NCBI RefSeq assembly: GCF_041434935.1 | Contig: NZ_CP107964.1 | Span: forward strand, 6,307,001 to 6,371,000 | Direction of reading: 5' to 3' | DNA from: Kitasatospora sp. NBC_00374 | Lineage (GTDB): Bacteria > Actinomycetota > Actinomycetes > Streptomycetales > Streptomycetaceae | DNA: 64,000 nucleotides | Shown here: piece by piece, positions 51,239-59,256 of the stretch | Layout of the letters: each line of letters starts with the position of its first letter | How positions within the stretch are numbered: the stretch's first letter is position 1 | Program-made: the position numbers and the translations under genes | Notes under the pieces: model-generated | What the model saw: only the letters and a program-made list of their open reading frames with translations | Databases searched by the model: none | What the model was told of the DNA's origin: nothing

Positions 51239-52141
51239 ATGCTCACTTCCCATGCCTCCGCACCCTGCCACCGACAGACGGCACCGTTCGACGCAGCCGC
51301 CGGCGGCGCGGCCGGGCACCCACCGGCCCCGACCCGCCGACGGGACTCGATGCTGACCCGCGGTCTGGCGCTGCTGAACGCCTTCGGCCCGGACGACCTG
51401 GAACTGTCACTCTCCGAACTGGCCCGCCGCGCCGATCTGCCCAAGCCGACGGCCCACCGGCTGATCGCGGAACTGCTCGACTCGGGCTTCCTCGAACGCG
51501 GCCACTGCGGACTGCAGCTGGGGCCGCAGATGCACCTGCTCGGCGCCCGATCCCCCCGCGACCAGCGCCTGCGCATCCTGGCCCGGCCCCTGCTCCAGCG
51601 GCTGCACCAGGTCTCGGGCGCCGCCGTGTACCTGTCGGTGCCACGCGGCCAGGAGGTCGTCCACCTGCTGCGCGAGGGCGCCGCCGACGAGGACGCGGAA
51701 GCCCGGGACTGGACCGTCAGGCAGTTCGCCCGTCGGCTGTTCCACGCCGTTGCCCAAGGCCGCGACCAGGGCCTTGCCCCGTCCGGCGCCGCAGCCCGGC
51801 CGGCCGGGTTCGCCGACGCCGCCCCGCAGCGGGGTGGCGTGGTCGCAGCGCGGCGGCTCGGCCCGGCCGCGGACGGCCCCGGCACCGCCGCCCGGGTGCG
51901 GACGCCCCCCTCGGCCGGCCCGGTGGTCTCCCTGGCGGACGCCCAACGGTCCCACTCCGTACTCGCCTGCTCGGTCCGGGCGGACGGCGCCGGCCTGCTG
52001 GCCGCCCTCTGCCTGGTCGGCGGCACCGACCCGGCCGGCCGGCGCGGTACGGCGCCCATGCTGCGCGACACCGCCCGCGAACTGACGGCCCGCCTGGCCG
52101 CGCAGCTCGACCCGCGGACGCCGTACAGCGGCACCCGATGA
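51239..52141 (+). CDS. IclR-family transcriptional regulator
   Basis: About 300 residues from the ATG at 51239, or 263 from the ATG at 51350. The winged helix reads LSLSELARRADLPKPTAHRLIAELLDSGFLER and is followed by an IclR effector domain (RILARPLLQRLHQVSGAAVYLSV). The effector domain is less regular than usual after residue 170. It heads the peptide/transporter operon, with its stop overlapping the next ATG, so it may regulate itself and the downstream genes. Confidence 0.85.
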   Translation: MLTSHASAPCHRQTAPFDAAAGGAAGHPPAPTRRRDSMLTRGLALLNAFGPDDLELSLSELARRADLPKPTAHRLIAELLDSGFLERGHCGLQLGPQMHLLGARSPRDQRLRILARPLLQRLHQVSGAAVYLSVPRGQEVVHLLREGAADEDAEARDWTVRQFARRLFHAVAQGRDQGLAPSGAAARPAGFADAAPQRGGVVAARRLGPAADGPGTAARVRTPPSAGPVVSLADAQRSHSVLACSVRADGAGLLAALCLVGGTDPAGRRGTAPMLRDTARELTARLAAQLDPRTPYSGTR

Positions 52142-52884
52142 CCCGCACGCCACCCCACCCGCCCTCGCCCCCCGCACGGAAGGACCCGAAAGCCGTCATG
52201 GCCGATACCGAGGCCGGCCCCAGCGCCCGCCCCGCCACCCCCGCCCCGCCCGCCGTCGACTTCGACGCCCTGCGCGGCACCACCCTGAACACGTCGCCGT
52301 TCACCTGGGGCACCGTCCACGGCATGCTGAGCCGGCCGCTGCTGGACCGGCTCGTCGAGGAGTTCCCGGACCGCGGCTTCACCCGAACCGAGCGCGCGAG
52401 CGGCCGGCCCGGCGAGAAGGGCTACCGCACCGACAACCTCGGCCTGGTCCGTGACGGCCGGCCCGATCCGGAGGCGCTACGACGACTCACGCCGCTGTGG
52501 CGGGAGTTGCTGGACGCGCTGTGCTCACCCGGGTACCGGTCGGCGGTCGGCGAGCTGACCGGCCGGGACGTCTCGGGCGCGGCCCTGGAGATCCGGGCCG
52601 TGCGGTACCCGGCCGGCGCCTGGATCGACCCGCACACCGACCGCCTCGACAAGCTCGTCACCCAGACCTGGTACTTCAACGCGAACTGGCCCGCGGACCA
52701 CGAAGGCCACTTCCTCGTCCTGGGCTCCTCCGACGCCGGCGACGTCAGGCGGCGTGTGCTGCCCAGGGCGGGCGAATCGATCGTCATGTGCCCCTCCGAA
52801 CAGTCCTGGCACGCCGTCACGCCCGTCTCCGCGTCTGCGGCCGAGGACCGGAAGGTCCTCCTGCTCCACCTCACCGAACAGTGA
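52138..52884 (+). CDS. 2OG-Fe(II) oxygenase, third paralogue, beside the peptide gene
   Basis: A 248-residue protein, or 228 from the alternative ATG at 52198. Iron ligands are in DPHTDRLDK and SEQSWHAVTP, with LVTQTWYFNANW between; the distal Arg is in EDRKVLLL. It resembles the two oxygenases of the nucleoside cluster but is directly followed by the 21-aa peptide gene. It could hydroxylate the nucleoside or residues of the peptide. ATG at 52138 overlaps the IclR stop. Confidence 0.85.
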   Translation: MTRTPPHPPSPPARKDPKAVMADTEAGPSARPATPAPPAVDFDALRGTTLNTSPFTWGTVHGMLSRPLLDRLVEEFPDRGFTRTERASGRPGEKGYRTDNLGLVRDGRPDPEALRRLTPLWRELLDALCSPGYRSAVGELTGRDVSGAALEIRAVRYPAGAWIDPHTDRLDKLVTQTWYFNANWPADHEGHFLVLGSSDAGDVRRRVLPRAGESIVMCPSEQSWHAVTPVSASAAEDRKVLLLHLTEQ

Positions 52885-52909
52885 ATTCGTTCCGCCACAC
52901 GGAAAGAAT
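52885..52909 (+). repeat. Imperfect hairpin after the third 2OG gene
   Basis: ATTCGTTCCG and CGGAAAGAAT pair at nine of ten positions around a five-base loop, immediately after the stop. The stretch is unusually AT-rich for this DNA and may mark an attenuator or the start of the peptide gene promoter region. Confidence 0.45.
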
Positions 52910-53033
52910 GCGAGCCGGCCCTTGATGGGCACTCGGCGGAACTGCTGGAATGAGGCATCGCCGAAACGGGGCCGGAAAGCCTCGCGACGGTGCAGGAAAA
53001 TCCGAGTGAATCCCGCTGAGAAAGGAACAGAAA

Positions 53034-53099
53034 ATGACTCGCAACCACGTCTCCCTCGTCTCCCCCCGCCTGGAGAAGGTCATCACCAAGAAGGCCTGA
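53034..53099 (+). CDS. 21-aa peptide, candidate RiPP precursor
   Basis: The peptide begins MTRNHVSLVS, continues PR, and ends LEKVITKKA: 21 residues, basic, with no Cys and only two Ser and two Thr. AAAGGAACAG ahead of the ATG is an excellent ribosome binding site. A strong intrinsic terminator with a T-run follows 25 bases after the stop, then an M16 peptidase gene. This layout, with a highly expressed small peptide ahead of a partial terminator and a processing protease, is typical of ribosomal peptide clusters. It matches no precursor family I know; size recalls PqqA but the Glu/Tyr motif is absent. Confidence 0.65.
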   Translation: MTRNHVSLVSPRLEKVITKKA

Positions 53100-53123
53100 C
53101 CCAGAGTCTGATACCCACCGGGT

Positions 53124-53168
53124 AGGTGGTGCCGCCGCGGGGTTCGCTCCGTGGCGGCACCGCCTTTT
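53124..53168 (+). terminator. Intrinsic terminator/attenuator after the peptide gene
   Basis: A 17-bp stem (left arm AGGTGGTGCCGCCGCGG, two G-T wobbles) with an eight-base loop ends in TTTT, which is rare in this GC-rich DNA. It would raise the ratio of peptide to downstream protein transcripts. Confidence 0.88.
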
Positions 53169-53201
53169 GGCCCCGTTCCGCCAAGGAAGGAAGGAAAACC
53201 C

Positions 53202-54440
53202 ATGACGCCCACGAGAGACACGCTCGCACCCGCACCGGGCGGCGTCCGGACGCCGGTGATCGGCGTCTACGACCCGCGGCTCCAGACCACCAGCCTGTGC
53301 CTGGCCGTCGCCCACGGCGCCCGCCGCGACCCCGAGGGCGGCAGCGGGGTCGCCCACCTGCTGGAACACCTGCTGTTCTCGCAGCCCGCCGACGGCCGCC
53401 ACTCGTTCGCGGAGCAGGTCGAGCGCATGGGCGGGCACACCAACGCCGAGACCGGGCTGGAGACGATGCTCTTCTACGCCCAGGTCGCCGCCGAGGACGC
53501 CGCCGAGGCGGCGCCCGCGATGCTCCGCTCCGTCCTGACGCCCACGTTCGACACCGCGACCTTCGACCGGGAGCGCGAGGTGGTGGTCAAGGAGCTGGTC
53601 ACCGCCGCCGCGGACCCCGCCGACCTGGTCCAGGACGCCGTCTTCGACAAGCTCTTCCCCGGCCACCCGCTCAGCCGGCCGGTCGGGGGGCGCATCGCGG
53701 AACTCCAGACGCTCACCGCCGCCGACGTGGCACGCGAGCACCGCCGCGACTTCCTGCACCGCCCCCGGGCCCTGGTCGTGGTCGGCCCGCGCCCGATCGA
53801 CGGGCTCGACGAACTGCTGGCCGAACTCGCCCCGGCGCAGACGGATGCCCCGGCCGAGCCGCTCGCCTCGCCCGCCCTGCCCGCACCCGACACCGGCCTG
53901 CCGCGGTGGCCCGCCGACCGCGACTTCGTCTGGGTCTGCCTGGCCGCCCGCTCCTGCACGCTGAACAGTCCCGAAGAGGCCGCCTACCGCCTGATCGCCA
54001 CCCTGCTGGGCTCCAGCCCCTCCTCGCTGCTGTACCGCAAGCTGCGCGGCCAGGAGGCGCTGTCGTACTCCTTCGAGTCCTGGAACCGCTCCTACGCGGA
54101 GACCGGTGTGTGGCGGCTGCTGGCCGGGGTGGAACCGCAGGCCGCCGACCGACTGGTGGAGATCGTGGACTCGCTGCTGGGCGACCTCGCCGAAGGCCGG
54201 CTGACCGAGGAGGACTTCGACTCCGCCCGGCGCAAGGCCGAGATGCGGCTGGTCCTCCAGGCCGAGTCGCCGCTCGACCACGCACAGCTGATCGCCATGC
54301 ACACCCGAGCCGGCACCGCCGACTGGTCCCTCGCCCGGGCCCGCGCCGACCTGCGCGCCGTGACACCCGCCCAGATCGCCGCAGCCGCCGCCCGGCTGCG
54401 CGGCAACCTCGTCGCCGCGGTCCGCCCGGACGCCTCGTGA
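53202..54440 (+). CDS. M16-family zinc metallopeptidase
   Basis: A 412-residue single-unit M16 peptidase. The inverted zinc motif HLLEH and the downstream Glu in FDREREVVVKEL are present, so it should be active. The C-terminal half follows the M16 fold (LLGSSPSSLLYRKLRGQEALSYSF). M16 enzymes of this size usually pair with a second, inactive subunit, which is not encoded here, so a homodimer is likely. M16 proteases mature several RiPPs, including class V lanthipeptides and PQQ. The ATG at 53202 follows AAGGAAGGAAGG; the longer ORF starts inside the terminator. Confidence 0.9.
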   Translation: MTPTRDTLAPAPGGVRTPVIGVYDPRLQTTSLCLAVAHGARRDPEGGSGVAHLLEHLLFSQPADGRHSFAEQVERMGGHTNAETGLETMLFYAQVAAEDAAEAAPAMLRSVLTPTFDTATFDREREVVVKELVTAAADPADLVQDAVFDKLFPGHPLSRPVGGRIAELQTLTAADVAREHRRDFLHRPRALVVVGPRPIDGLDELLAELAPAQTDAPAEPLASPALPAPDTGLPRWPADRDFVWVCLAARSCTLNSPEEAAYRLIATLLGSSPSSLLYRKLRGQEALSYSFESWNRSYAETGVWRLLAGVEPQAADRLVEIVDSLLGDLAEGRLTEEDFDSARRKAEMRLVLQAESPLDHAQLIAMHTRAGTADWSLARARADLRAVTPAQIAAAAARLRGNLVAAVRPDAS

Positions 54441-55219
54441 CCGCCGACACCGACCCGCTGTCCGGCGTCACGGCCGGCCCCTACACCGACCCGCTCACCG
54501 GCGAGCACCACCTGCTGATCCAGCAGCCCGGCCCGGCCCTGCTGACCGACTCGGCCCGACTCGCCCAGGCCCGCGCCGCCCTGCACACCCAGTGCCCGCA
54601 GACCCGGAGCACCCTGCTGCGCACCCCGCCGGACACCACCCTGCCCGCGCCCTGGCGCCGCCGCCTCACCTACCTGCGGTGCGCCGACCCGGCAGACCTG
54701 CCCGACCCCGAGCACACCCTTGAGGTGGTGCCCGCCGCGGCCGACGACGACACCCTGGTGCTCACCTGGCTGACCCGGGCCCTGATGCGCGGCGCCGCCG
54801 ACATCGGCCACGCCGTGCCCGCGTCGGCCGCCGGCAGCATCGCCGAATCCGTCTGCGCCCAACCCGGGCGCGTCTCCCTGGTGGCCCGCCGCGCCGGCCG
54901 CACGATCGGCCACGCAACGCTGCTGACCGGCCGCGACGACGACGTCACCGGCGAGCCGATCACCGAACTCGTCGACGTCCTGGTCGAGGACGGCGAGGAC
55001 GTCGCACTCACCACCGCCGTGCTCTGCCGGGCCGCCGCCGCCCACGCGCAGACCCTGGGACAGGCCCTGGTCGGCAACGTGGTGCACGGCCACGACCAGG
55101 ACCCCGCCACGGGCGGCCGCGACACCTGGCGGATCGTCACCGCACTGCTCGCCCGCGGCTGGCGGATCGACCACGAGTTCTGGTGGGCGCCCGCACCCAC
55201 GGCGAAGGAGGCCCCGTGA
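54437..55219 (+). CDS. GNAT-like protein of unknown function
   Basis: A 260-residue protein. The first half shows no family I recognise. The second half reads GRTIGHATLLTGRDDD followed by ELVDVLVEDGEDVALTTAVL and GNVVHGHD, consistent with a GNAT acyltransferase core. GTG start overlaps the M16 stop (GTGA), so it is tightly coupled to the peptidase. An N-acyltransferase acting on the peptide or nucleoside product, or for resistance, is possible but unproven. Confidence 0.65.
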   Translation: MTADTDPLSGVTAGPYTDPLTGEHHLLIQQPGPALLTDSARLAQARAALHTQCPQTRSTLLRTPPDTTLPAPWRRRLTYLRCADPADLPDPEHTLEVVPAAADDDTLVLTWLTRALMRGAADIGHAVPASAAGSIAESVCAQPGRVSLVARRAGRTIGHATLLTGRDDDVTGEPITELVDVLVEDGEDVALTTAVLCRAAAAHAQTLGQALVGNVVHGHDQDPATGGRDTWRIVTALLARGWRIDHEFWWAPAPTAKEAP

Positions 55220-56361
55220 CCGCCGCCGCACCGCCCGTACGCCCGGTGACCCTGGACCTGCTCCGCCGGCTGCTGGGCGTCGAGGACCACGAGAGCGTAC
55301 GCACCCTGATGCGCCGCGCCGAACAGGCCTCGTCGGCCCTGCCCCAGCTGGTCGTCTCGGCGGCCGCCGCCGAGGGCCTGCCGCTCGGCTCCGGCTCCCG
55401 CGACCTGATGCGCCGCGCCCGCGACCGAGCCGCCCGGTACGCGGAGCTGTACGAGCGGATCGCCGCCGAACTGCCCGTCCGGCTGGTCAAGGGGCCTTCG
55501 CTGGCCGGACGCTACCCGGCGCACCTGATGCGCCCCGTGGGCGACCTCGACCTCGTCGTGTCCGGCGAGGAACAGCTGTGGCGCGCGGCCGTCCTGATCG
55601 CCGGACAGGTGCCGCTGGACCGCGCGGACCTCACCCTGAGCCGCCACGGCGAGCGCACCGACGTCACCCTGGGACTCCACTGGGCCTCCGAGGACGAACT
55701 CCTCGACCGCCCCCACAACATCGAGCTCTCCACCCTGCCGTTCCCGCGCACCCCCGGCGGCCCCGTCCCGCCCCACACCACCCTGCCGGACGACCCGTGG
55801 CTGGCCGACCTGCTGACACTGGCCGAGGAACGGTTCCAGCGCGCCTTCCACGCCAAGGACGCGGTGGACGTGCTGATGCTCTTCGCCGACCCCGCCCCGC
55901 CCACGCCGGCCGGCCTGGCGCTCGCAGCCGCCGGCCACCGCCTCGCCCCCGAACTGCTGGAGCTGCTGGCCTACACCCGAGAAGGCGCCGGCGCCGACCT
56001 GCTGGACGCCTACACCCGGGCCCTGCGCGAGCCGGCCGCCGCCGAGCTCGCCGACCGGTCCAGGCCGACCGGCCGGCCCGGCACCGAAGACCGGGCCGAG
56101 GACCGGGCCGAGGACCGGGCCGAGTCGGCCGCTGCCACCGTCGAGGCCCGACTCGCCGCCCAACTGCCCGTCTACGGAATGCCGTTGGGCCGCCCGGCAG
56201 CCCGTCCCGGCTCCACCCGCACCCACCGGTACGACACCGACGGCGTGTCGCTGCTGCGCACCCCCATCGGCGACTACCTGCTGGTGTGCGGCGAAATCGT
56301 CTCCCAGGACGCCTACGACACGGCGCTGCGCGTCCTCGACCGCCTCGGGAAGGACACCTGA
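55216..56361 (+). CDS. Nucleotidyltransferase-family protein (NTP_transf_5-like)
   Basis: A 381-residue protein. The motif VRLVKGPSLAGRYPAHLMRPVGDLDLVV carries the G-(x)n-R-x-x-x-DxD pattern of the NTP_transf_5 nucleotidyltransferases, which recur in RiPP and lasso-peptide clusters. An insert near 56089-56124 encodes an EDRA repeat. GTG overlaps the previous stop, with AAGGAGG upstream. It could attach a nucleotide to the peptide or act in immunity; its substrate is unknown. Confidence 0.8.
   Translation: MTAAAPPVRPVTLDLLRRLLGVEDHESVRTLMRRAEQASSALPQLVVSAAAAEGLPLGSGSRDLMRRARDRAARYAELYERIAAELPVRLVKGPSLAGRYPAHLMRPVGDLDLVVSGEEQLWRAAVLIAGQVPLDRADLTLSRHGERTDVTLGLHWASEDELLDRPHNIELSTLPFPRTPGGPVPPHTTLPDDPWLADLLTLAEERFQRAFHAKDAVDVLMLFADPAPPTPAGLALAAAGHRLAPELLELLAYTREGAGADLLDAYTRALREPAAAELADRSRPTGRPGTEDRAEDRAEDRAESAAATVEARLAAQLPVYGMPLGRPAARPGSTRTHRYDTDGVSLLRTPIGDYLLVCGEIVSQDAYDTALRVLDRLGKDT
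56089..56124 (+). repeat. Three tandem 12-bp units inside the nucleotidyltransferase gene
   Basis: GACCGGGCCGAG is repeated three times, coding for EDRA/DRAE units in a charged linker. Copy-number change would keep the frame. Confidence 0.85.
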
Positions 56362-57368
56362 TGGCCCACGCGAGCAAACCCGGCGCCACGCCCGCCCCGC
56401 ACGGCGACACACCCGCCGTGCAGGTCCACGGAGTGCGCCGGGTCTTCACCACCGGCCGCGGCGCCCAGGCCCGCGAAGTGGTCGCCCTCGACGGGCTGGA
56501 CCTGTCGGTCGCGCAAGGATCGGTACACGGCCTGCTCGGCCCCAACGGAGCCGGCAAGACCACCCTGTGCAAGATCCTCTCCACCACCCTGCTGCCCACC
56601 GCCGGCCGGGCCAGCATCCTCGGCCACGACGTCGCCGCCGACACCCAGGCGGTACGCCGCTCGATCGGCATCGTGCTGGGCGGCGACCGCGGCCTCTACG
56701 GACGGCTGACGGCCCGCCAGAACCTCGAACTGTGGGGCGCCCTCTACGGGCTGTACGGCCGGAACCTGCGCACCCGGGTCGCCGAACTGCTGGAGGAGGT
56801 CGGGCTGACCGACCGGGCCGACGACAAGGTGAACGGATTCTCCCGGGGCATGAAACAGCGCCTCCACCTGGCCCGCGGCCTGGTCGGCGACCCCCGGGTC
56901 CTGCTCCTGGACGAACCCACCACCGGCATGGACCCGGTCGCGGCGAACAGCTTCCGCGACTTCGTCGCCCGCCTCAAGGCCGAAGGGCGCACCGTGCTGC
57001 TCACCACCCACGACATGGCCCAGGCCGAAGCGATCTGCGACGAGGTCACCCTCATCGACCGGGGCCGCGTCCTCACCAGCGGCGACCCCCGCCGACTGGC
57101 CCGCCGGCTGGGCACCGGCGAGCGCGTCGAGGCCTGGGGCGTGCCCGGCACGGTGGCCGCGCGGATCGAGAACCTGCCGGGCGCATCCGTACGGCCCGGG
57201 CGGCCCGACGGCGAACTCTGCGTGGACACCGACTCCTCCGACGTCACACGCCAGGTCCTGACCTGCCTGGTCGAAGCCGACGTCAGCACCGTCCGAACCG
57301 GCCCGCCCAGCCTGGAAGAGCTGTACGTACGGGTGATCGGCGAGCGGAAGATGCGGGTGAGCCCGTGA
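56361..57368 (+). CDS. ABC exporter ATP-binding protein
   Basis: A 335-residue ATPase of the drug/lantibiotic exporter (CcmA/NodI-like) class. Walker A GPNGAGKTT, signature FSRGMKQRL (an S-R-G variant), Walker B VLLLDEPT and the H-loop TTHD are intact. The C-terminal ~80 residues are the accessory domain of this group. ATG overlaps the preceding stop (TGATG). With the next two permeases it forms a complete exporter for the product of this region. Confidence 0.94.
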   Translation: MAHASKPGATPAPHGDTPAVQVHGVRRVFTTGRGAQAREVVALDGLDLSVAQGSVHGLLGPNGAGKTTLCKILSTTLLPTAGRASILGHDVAADTQAVRRSIGIVLGGDRGLYGRLTARQNLELWGALYGLYGRNLRTRVAELLEEVGLTDRADDKVNGFSRGMKQRLHLARGLVGDPRVLLLDEPTTGMDPVAANSFRDFVARLKAEGRTVLLTTHDMAQAEAICDEVTLIDRGRVLTSGDPRRLARRLGTGERVEAWGVPGTVAARIENLPGASVRPGRPDGELCVDTDSSDVTRQVLTCLVEADVSTVRTGPPSLEELYVRVIGERKMRVSP

Positions 57369-58132
57369 TCACCTTCTGGGGATCGGTCCGCTTCCAGCTG
57401 ACCCTCGCCCGCCACAGCCCCGACGTCCTGCTCATCTTCGTCCGGACACCGCTGACCACGCTGGTCCTGCTGTCCATCAGCGAATACGCCGGCCGGCGCG
57501 ACCTGGCGCCCTACTCGATCATGGCGCCCGTCCTGATGACACTGTGGGACATGGCTCTGCTGATCGCCGGCGAGGTGATCACCAAGGAACGGTCCTGGGG
57601 AACCCTCGAAGCGCTCATCGCCACCCCGGCACGGCTCCCGGTGGTGGTACTCGGCCGCATCGTGGCCGTCACCACCGTGAGCCTGCTGAGCATGGGCGAG
57701 GCCTGGCTGGTCGCCCGAGGCGCCTTCGGCATCTCCCTCAGCATCGAACACGGCCCGCTGTTCGCCCTCTGCCTGACGGTCTCCTCCCTGGCCATGGCCG
57801 GCACCGCCACCCTCATGTCGGCGCTGTTCGTCCTGGCACCCAACGCCCGTCTCATGCAGAACACCCTCACCTACCCCTTCTACCTGCTGGCCGGCGTCCT
57901 CGTCCCGGCCTCGATGCTGCCCGACTGGGTGCGCCCGCTCTCCTCGGCCGTGTTCCTGACCTGGAGCGCCGACCTGCTGCGCCGGACGCTGACCCCGGGC
58001 CCCGTCCCCGACGCCGCACGGTCACTGGCCGTCATCGCGGCCCTGGGCCTGGCCGGCGCAGCCGCCGGTGTCCTGGCCATCACCGCGATGCTGCGCCGGG
58101 CCAAGGCCGCCGGAACCCTGGCCGAGGTGTGA
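57365..58132 (+). CDS. ABC-2 type permease, first
   Basis: A 255-residue membrane protein with six predicted hydrophobic segments and the ABC-2 signature region ITKERSWGTLEALIATPA. The GTG overlaps the ATPase stop. It pairs with the following permease to form the heterodimeric membrane channel of the exporter. Confidence 0.9.
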   Translation: MITFWGSVRFQLTLARHSPDVLLIFVRTPLTTLVLLSISEYAGRRDLAPYSIMAPVLMTLWDMALLIAGEVITKERSWGTLEALIATPARLPVVVLGRIVAVTTVSLLSMGEAWLVARGAFGISLSIEHGPLFALCLTVSSLAMAGTATLMSALFVLAPNARLMQNTLTYPFYLLAGVLVPASMLPDWVRPLSSAVFLTWSADLLRRTLTPGPVPDAARSLAVIAALGLAGAAAGVLAITAMLRRAKAAGTLAEV

Positions 58133-58137
58133 CCGTC

Positions 58138-58944
58138 ATGACTCAGACCCTCCTCCACCAACTGCGCATCGTCCGGTACGCGGCGGTCGCCGCCGCCGCC
58201 GAGTACCGCCACACCCACAACTGGCGCACCTGGACCTTCGGCTGGCTCGGCCGGATGCTCTCCCAGGTCACGTTCTTCGCCCTAATCGGCAGACTGCTCG
58301 GCTCCGAAGAACAGGTGCGCTACCTGGTCATCGGCAACGCCGTCATGGTGTGCGTCCTCGAAACCATGACGGTCGTCTCCGCCGGCGTCCGCGAGCGCTA
58401 CGACGGCACCCTCGCGCTCCTCGCGGCCGCCCCCACCCCGATGAGCACCGTCCTGTTCGGCCGCGGCCTCTACGCCCCGCTCGGTGGTGCGCTGACCTCC
58501 GCCGTCTCCCTCTTCCTGCTGGCCCCGGTCTTCGGCGTCCACACCGCGCCCGCCGAACTCCCCGTCCTCGCCCTGCTGATCCTCGCCACCGCCCTGAGCA
58601 CCTACGGCTTCGGCCTGCTCCTCGGCTCCCTCGCCATCGGCCTGCCGGGTTCCCGCAACGTGATCTCCACCTGCTGCAACCTTCTGGCGATGGCCATCAC
58701 CGGAGTCCAGGTCCCGGTGTCCTTCTGGCCCCCGTGGATTCAGGCGATCGCGTCGGCCCTCCCCCTGACCCACGCCCTGACCGCCGTCCGCGCCGTGGTC
58801 GCCCACGACACCCCCGCAACGGTGGCCCACGCCGTCGCCCTCACCCTTCTCACCGGCCTCCTCTGGCTCACCATCGCCTGCCTCGCCACCGCCGCGATCC
58901 GCCGACGCGGCCGCCGCAAGGGCTCATTCGACTACGCCGCCTGA
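58138..58944 (+). CDS. ABC-2 type permease, second
   Basis: A 268-residue paralogous permease with six hydrophobic segments and the matching ABC-2 loop VRERYDGTLALLAAAPTP. The C-terminus is basic (RRRGRRKG). ATG at 58138 is used; a GTG nine bases upstream overlaps the previous stop and is an alternative. It is the last gene of the operon. Confidence 0.9.
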   Translation: MTQTLLHQLRIVRYAAVAAAAEYRHTHNWRTWTFGWLGRMLSQVTFFALIGRLLGSEEQVRYLVIGNAVMVCVLETMTVVSAGVRERYDGTLALLAAAPTPMSTVLFGRGLYAPLGGALTSAVSLFLLAPVFGVHTAPAELPVLALLILATALSTYGFGLLLGSLAIGLPGSRNVISTCCNLLAMAITGVQVPVSFWPPWIQAIASALPLTHALTAVRAVVAHDTPATVAHAVALTLLTGLLWLTIACLATAAIRRRGRRKGSFDYAA

Positions 58945-59013
58945 ACCGCACTCCCGACCACCGGACGCCGCCGCGCGAACCCAACGGTCCGGCCACCACC
59001 AACACGCGCGCGG

Positions 59014-59169
59014 GTACGGCGCTTCGACGGCACGCTCTACAACCCGACCGCCGACAGCTGCCTGGAACTGCCCGGCTGGAGTACGGACAACGGCGCCACG
59101 CTCGGCATCTGGGAGTGCACCGGCAACCCCGACCAGCGCTGGTTCGCCCAGGCCCAGGTGGCTGCCTGA
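59014..59169 (+). pseudogene. Remnant of a ricin-type beta-trefoil lectin domain
   Basis: In frame the bases read RRFDGTLYNPTADSCLELPG, then a run containing LGIWECTGNPDQRWF and a stop at 59169. This is the last beta-trefoil repeat with its QxW-like end, seen elsewhere in CBM13 domains. No start or N-terminal part exists, so it is the 3' scrap of a deleted secreted enzyme or lectin gene. Confidence 0.65.
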
Positions 59170-59216
59170 CGTTCGATCGGCCCGACTGCTCCGCGGGGCC
59201 GCCGGGCAGCGTGTGA

Positions 59217-59256
59217 CCGTGGCCTCCCCCGAGCATCCGCTCGGCGGAGGCCACGG
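59217..59256. terminator. Hairpin terminator after the lectin remnant
   Basis: An 18-bp stem with one mismatch (right arm GCTCGGCGGAGGCCACGG) and a four-base loop. It was probably the terminator of the lost gene. Confidence 0.85.

Noticed and set aside
52921..53033. An alternative small ORF starting at the ATG near 52924 (MGTRRNCWNEAS)
   Set aside because: No ribosome binding site, poor codon bias, and it runs out of frame through the well-supported 21-codon ORF.
53034..53099. PqqA-type precursor, because of its length and the M16 protease
   Set aside because: The E-x3-Y motif is absent and no PqqB-E genes are present; the radical SAM enzyme in the window is NikJ/PolH-like.
38390..56361. 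A lasso peptide cluster, suggested by the HPr-kinase-like and NTP_transf_5-like genes
   Set aside because: No asparagine-synthetase-like cyclase, RRE or transglutaminase-like protease is present, and the neighbouring enzymes fit nucleoside chemistry.
57511..57870. Minus-strand ORFs opposite the ABC permeases
   Set aside because: Ser/Arg-rich shadows; the plus strand encodes coherent membrane segments and overlapping operon starts.
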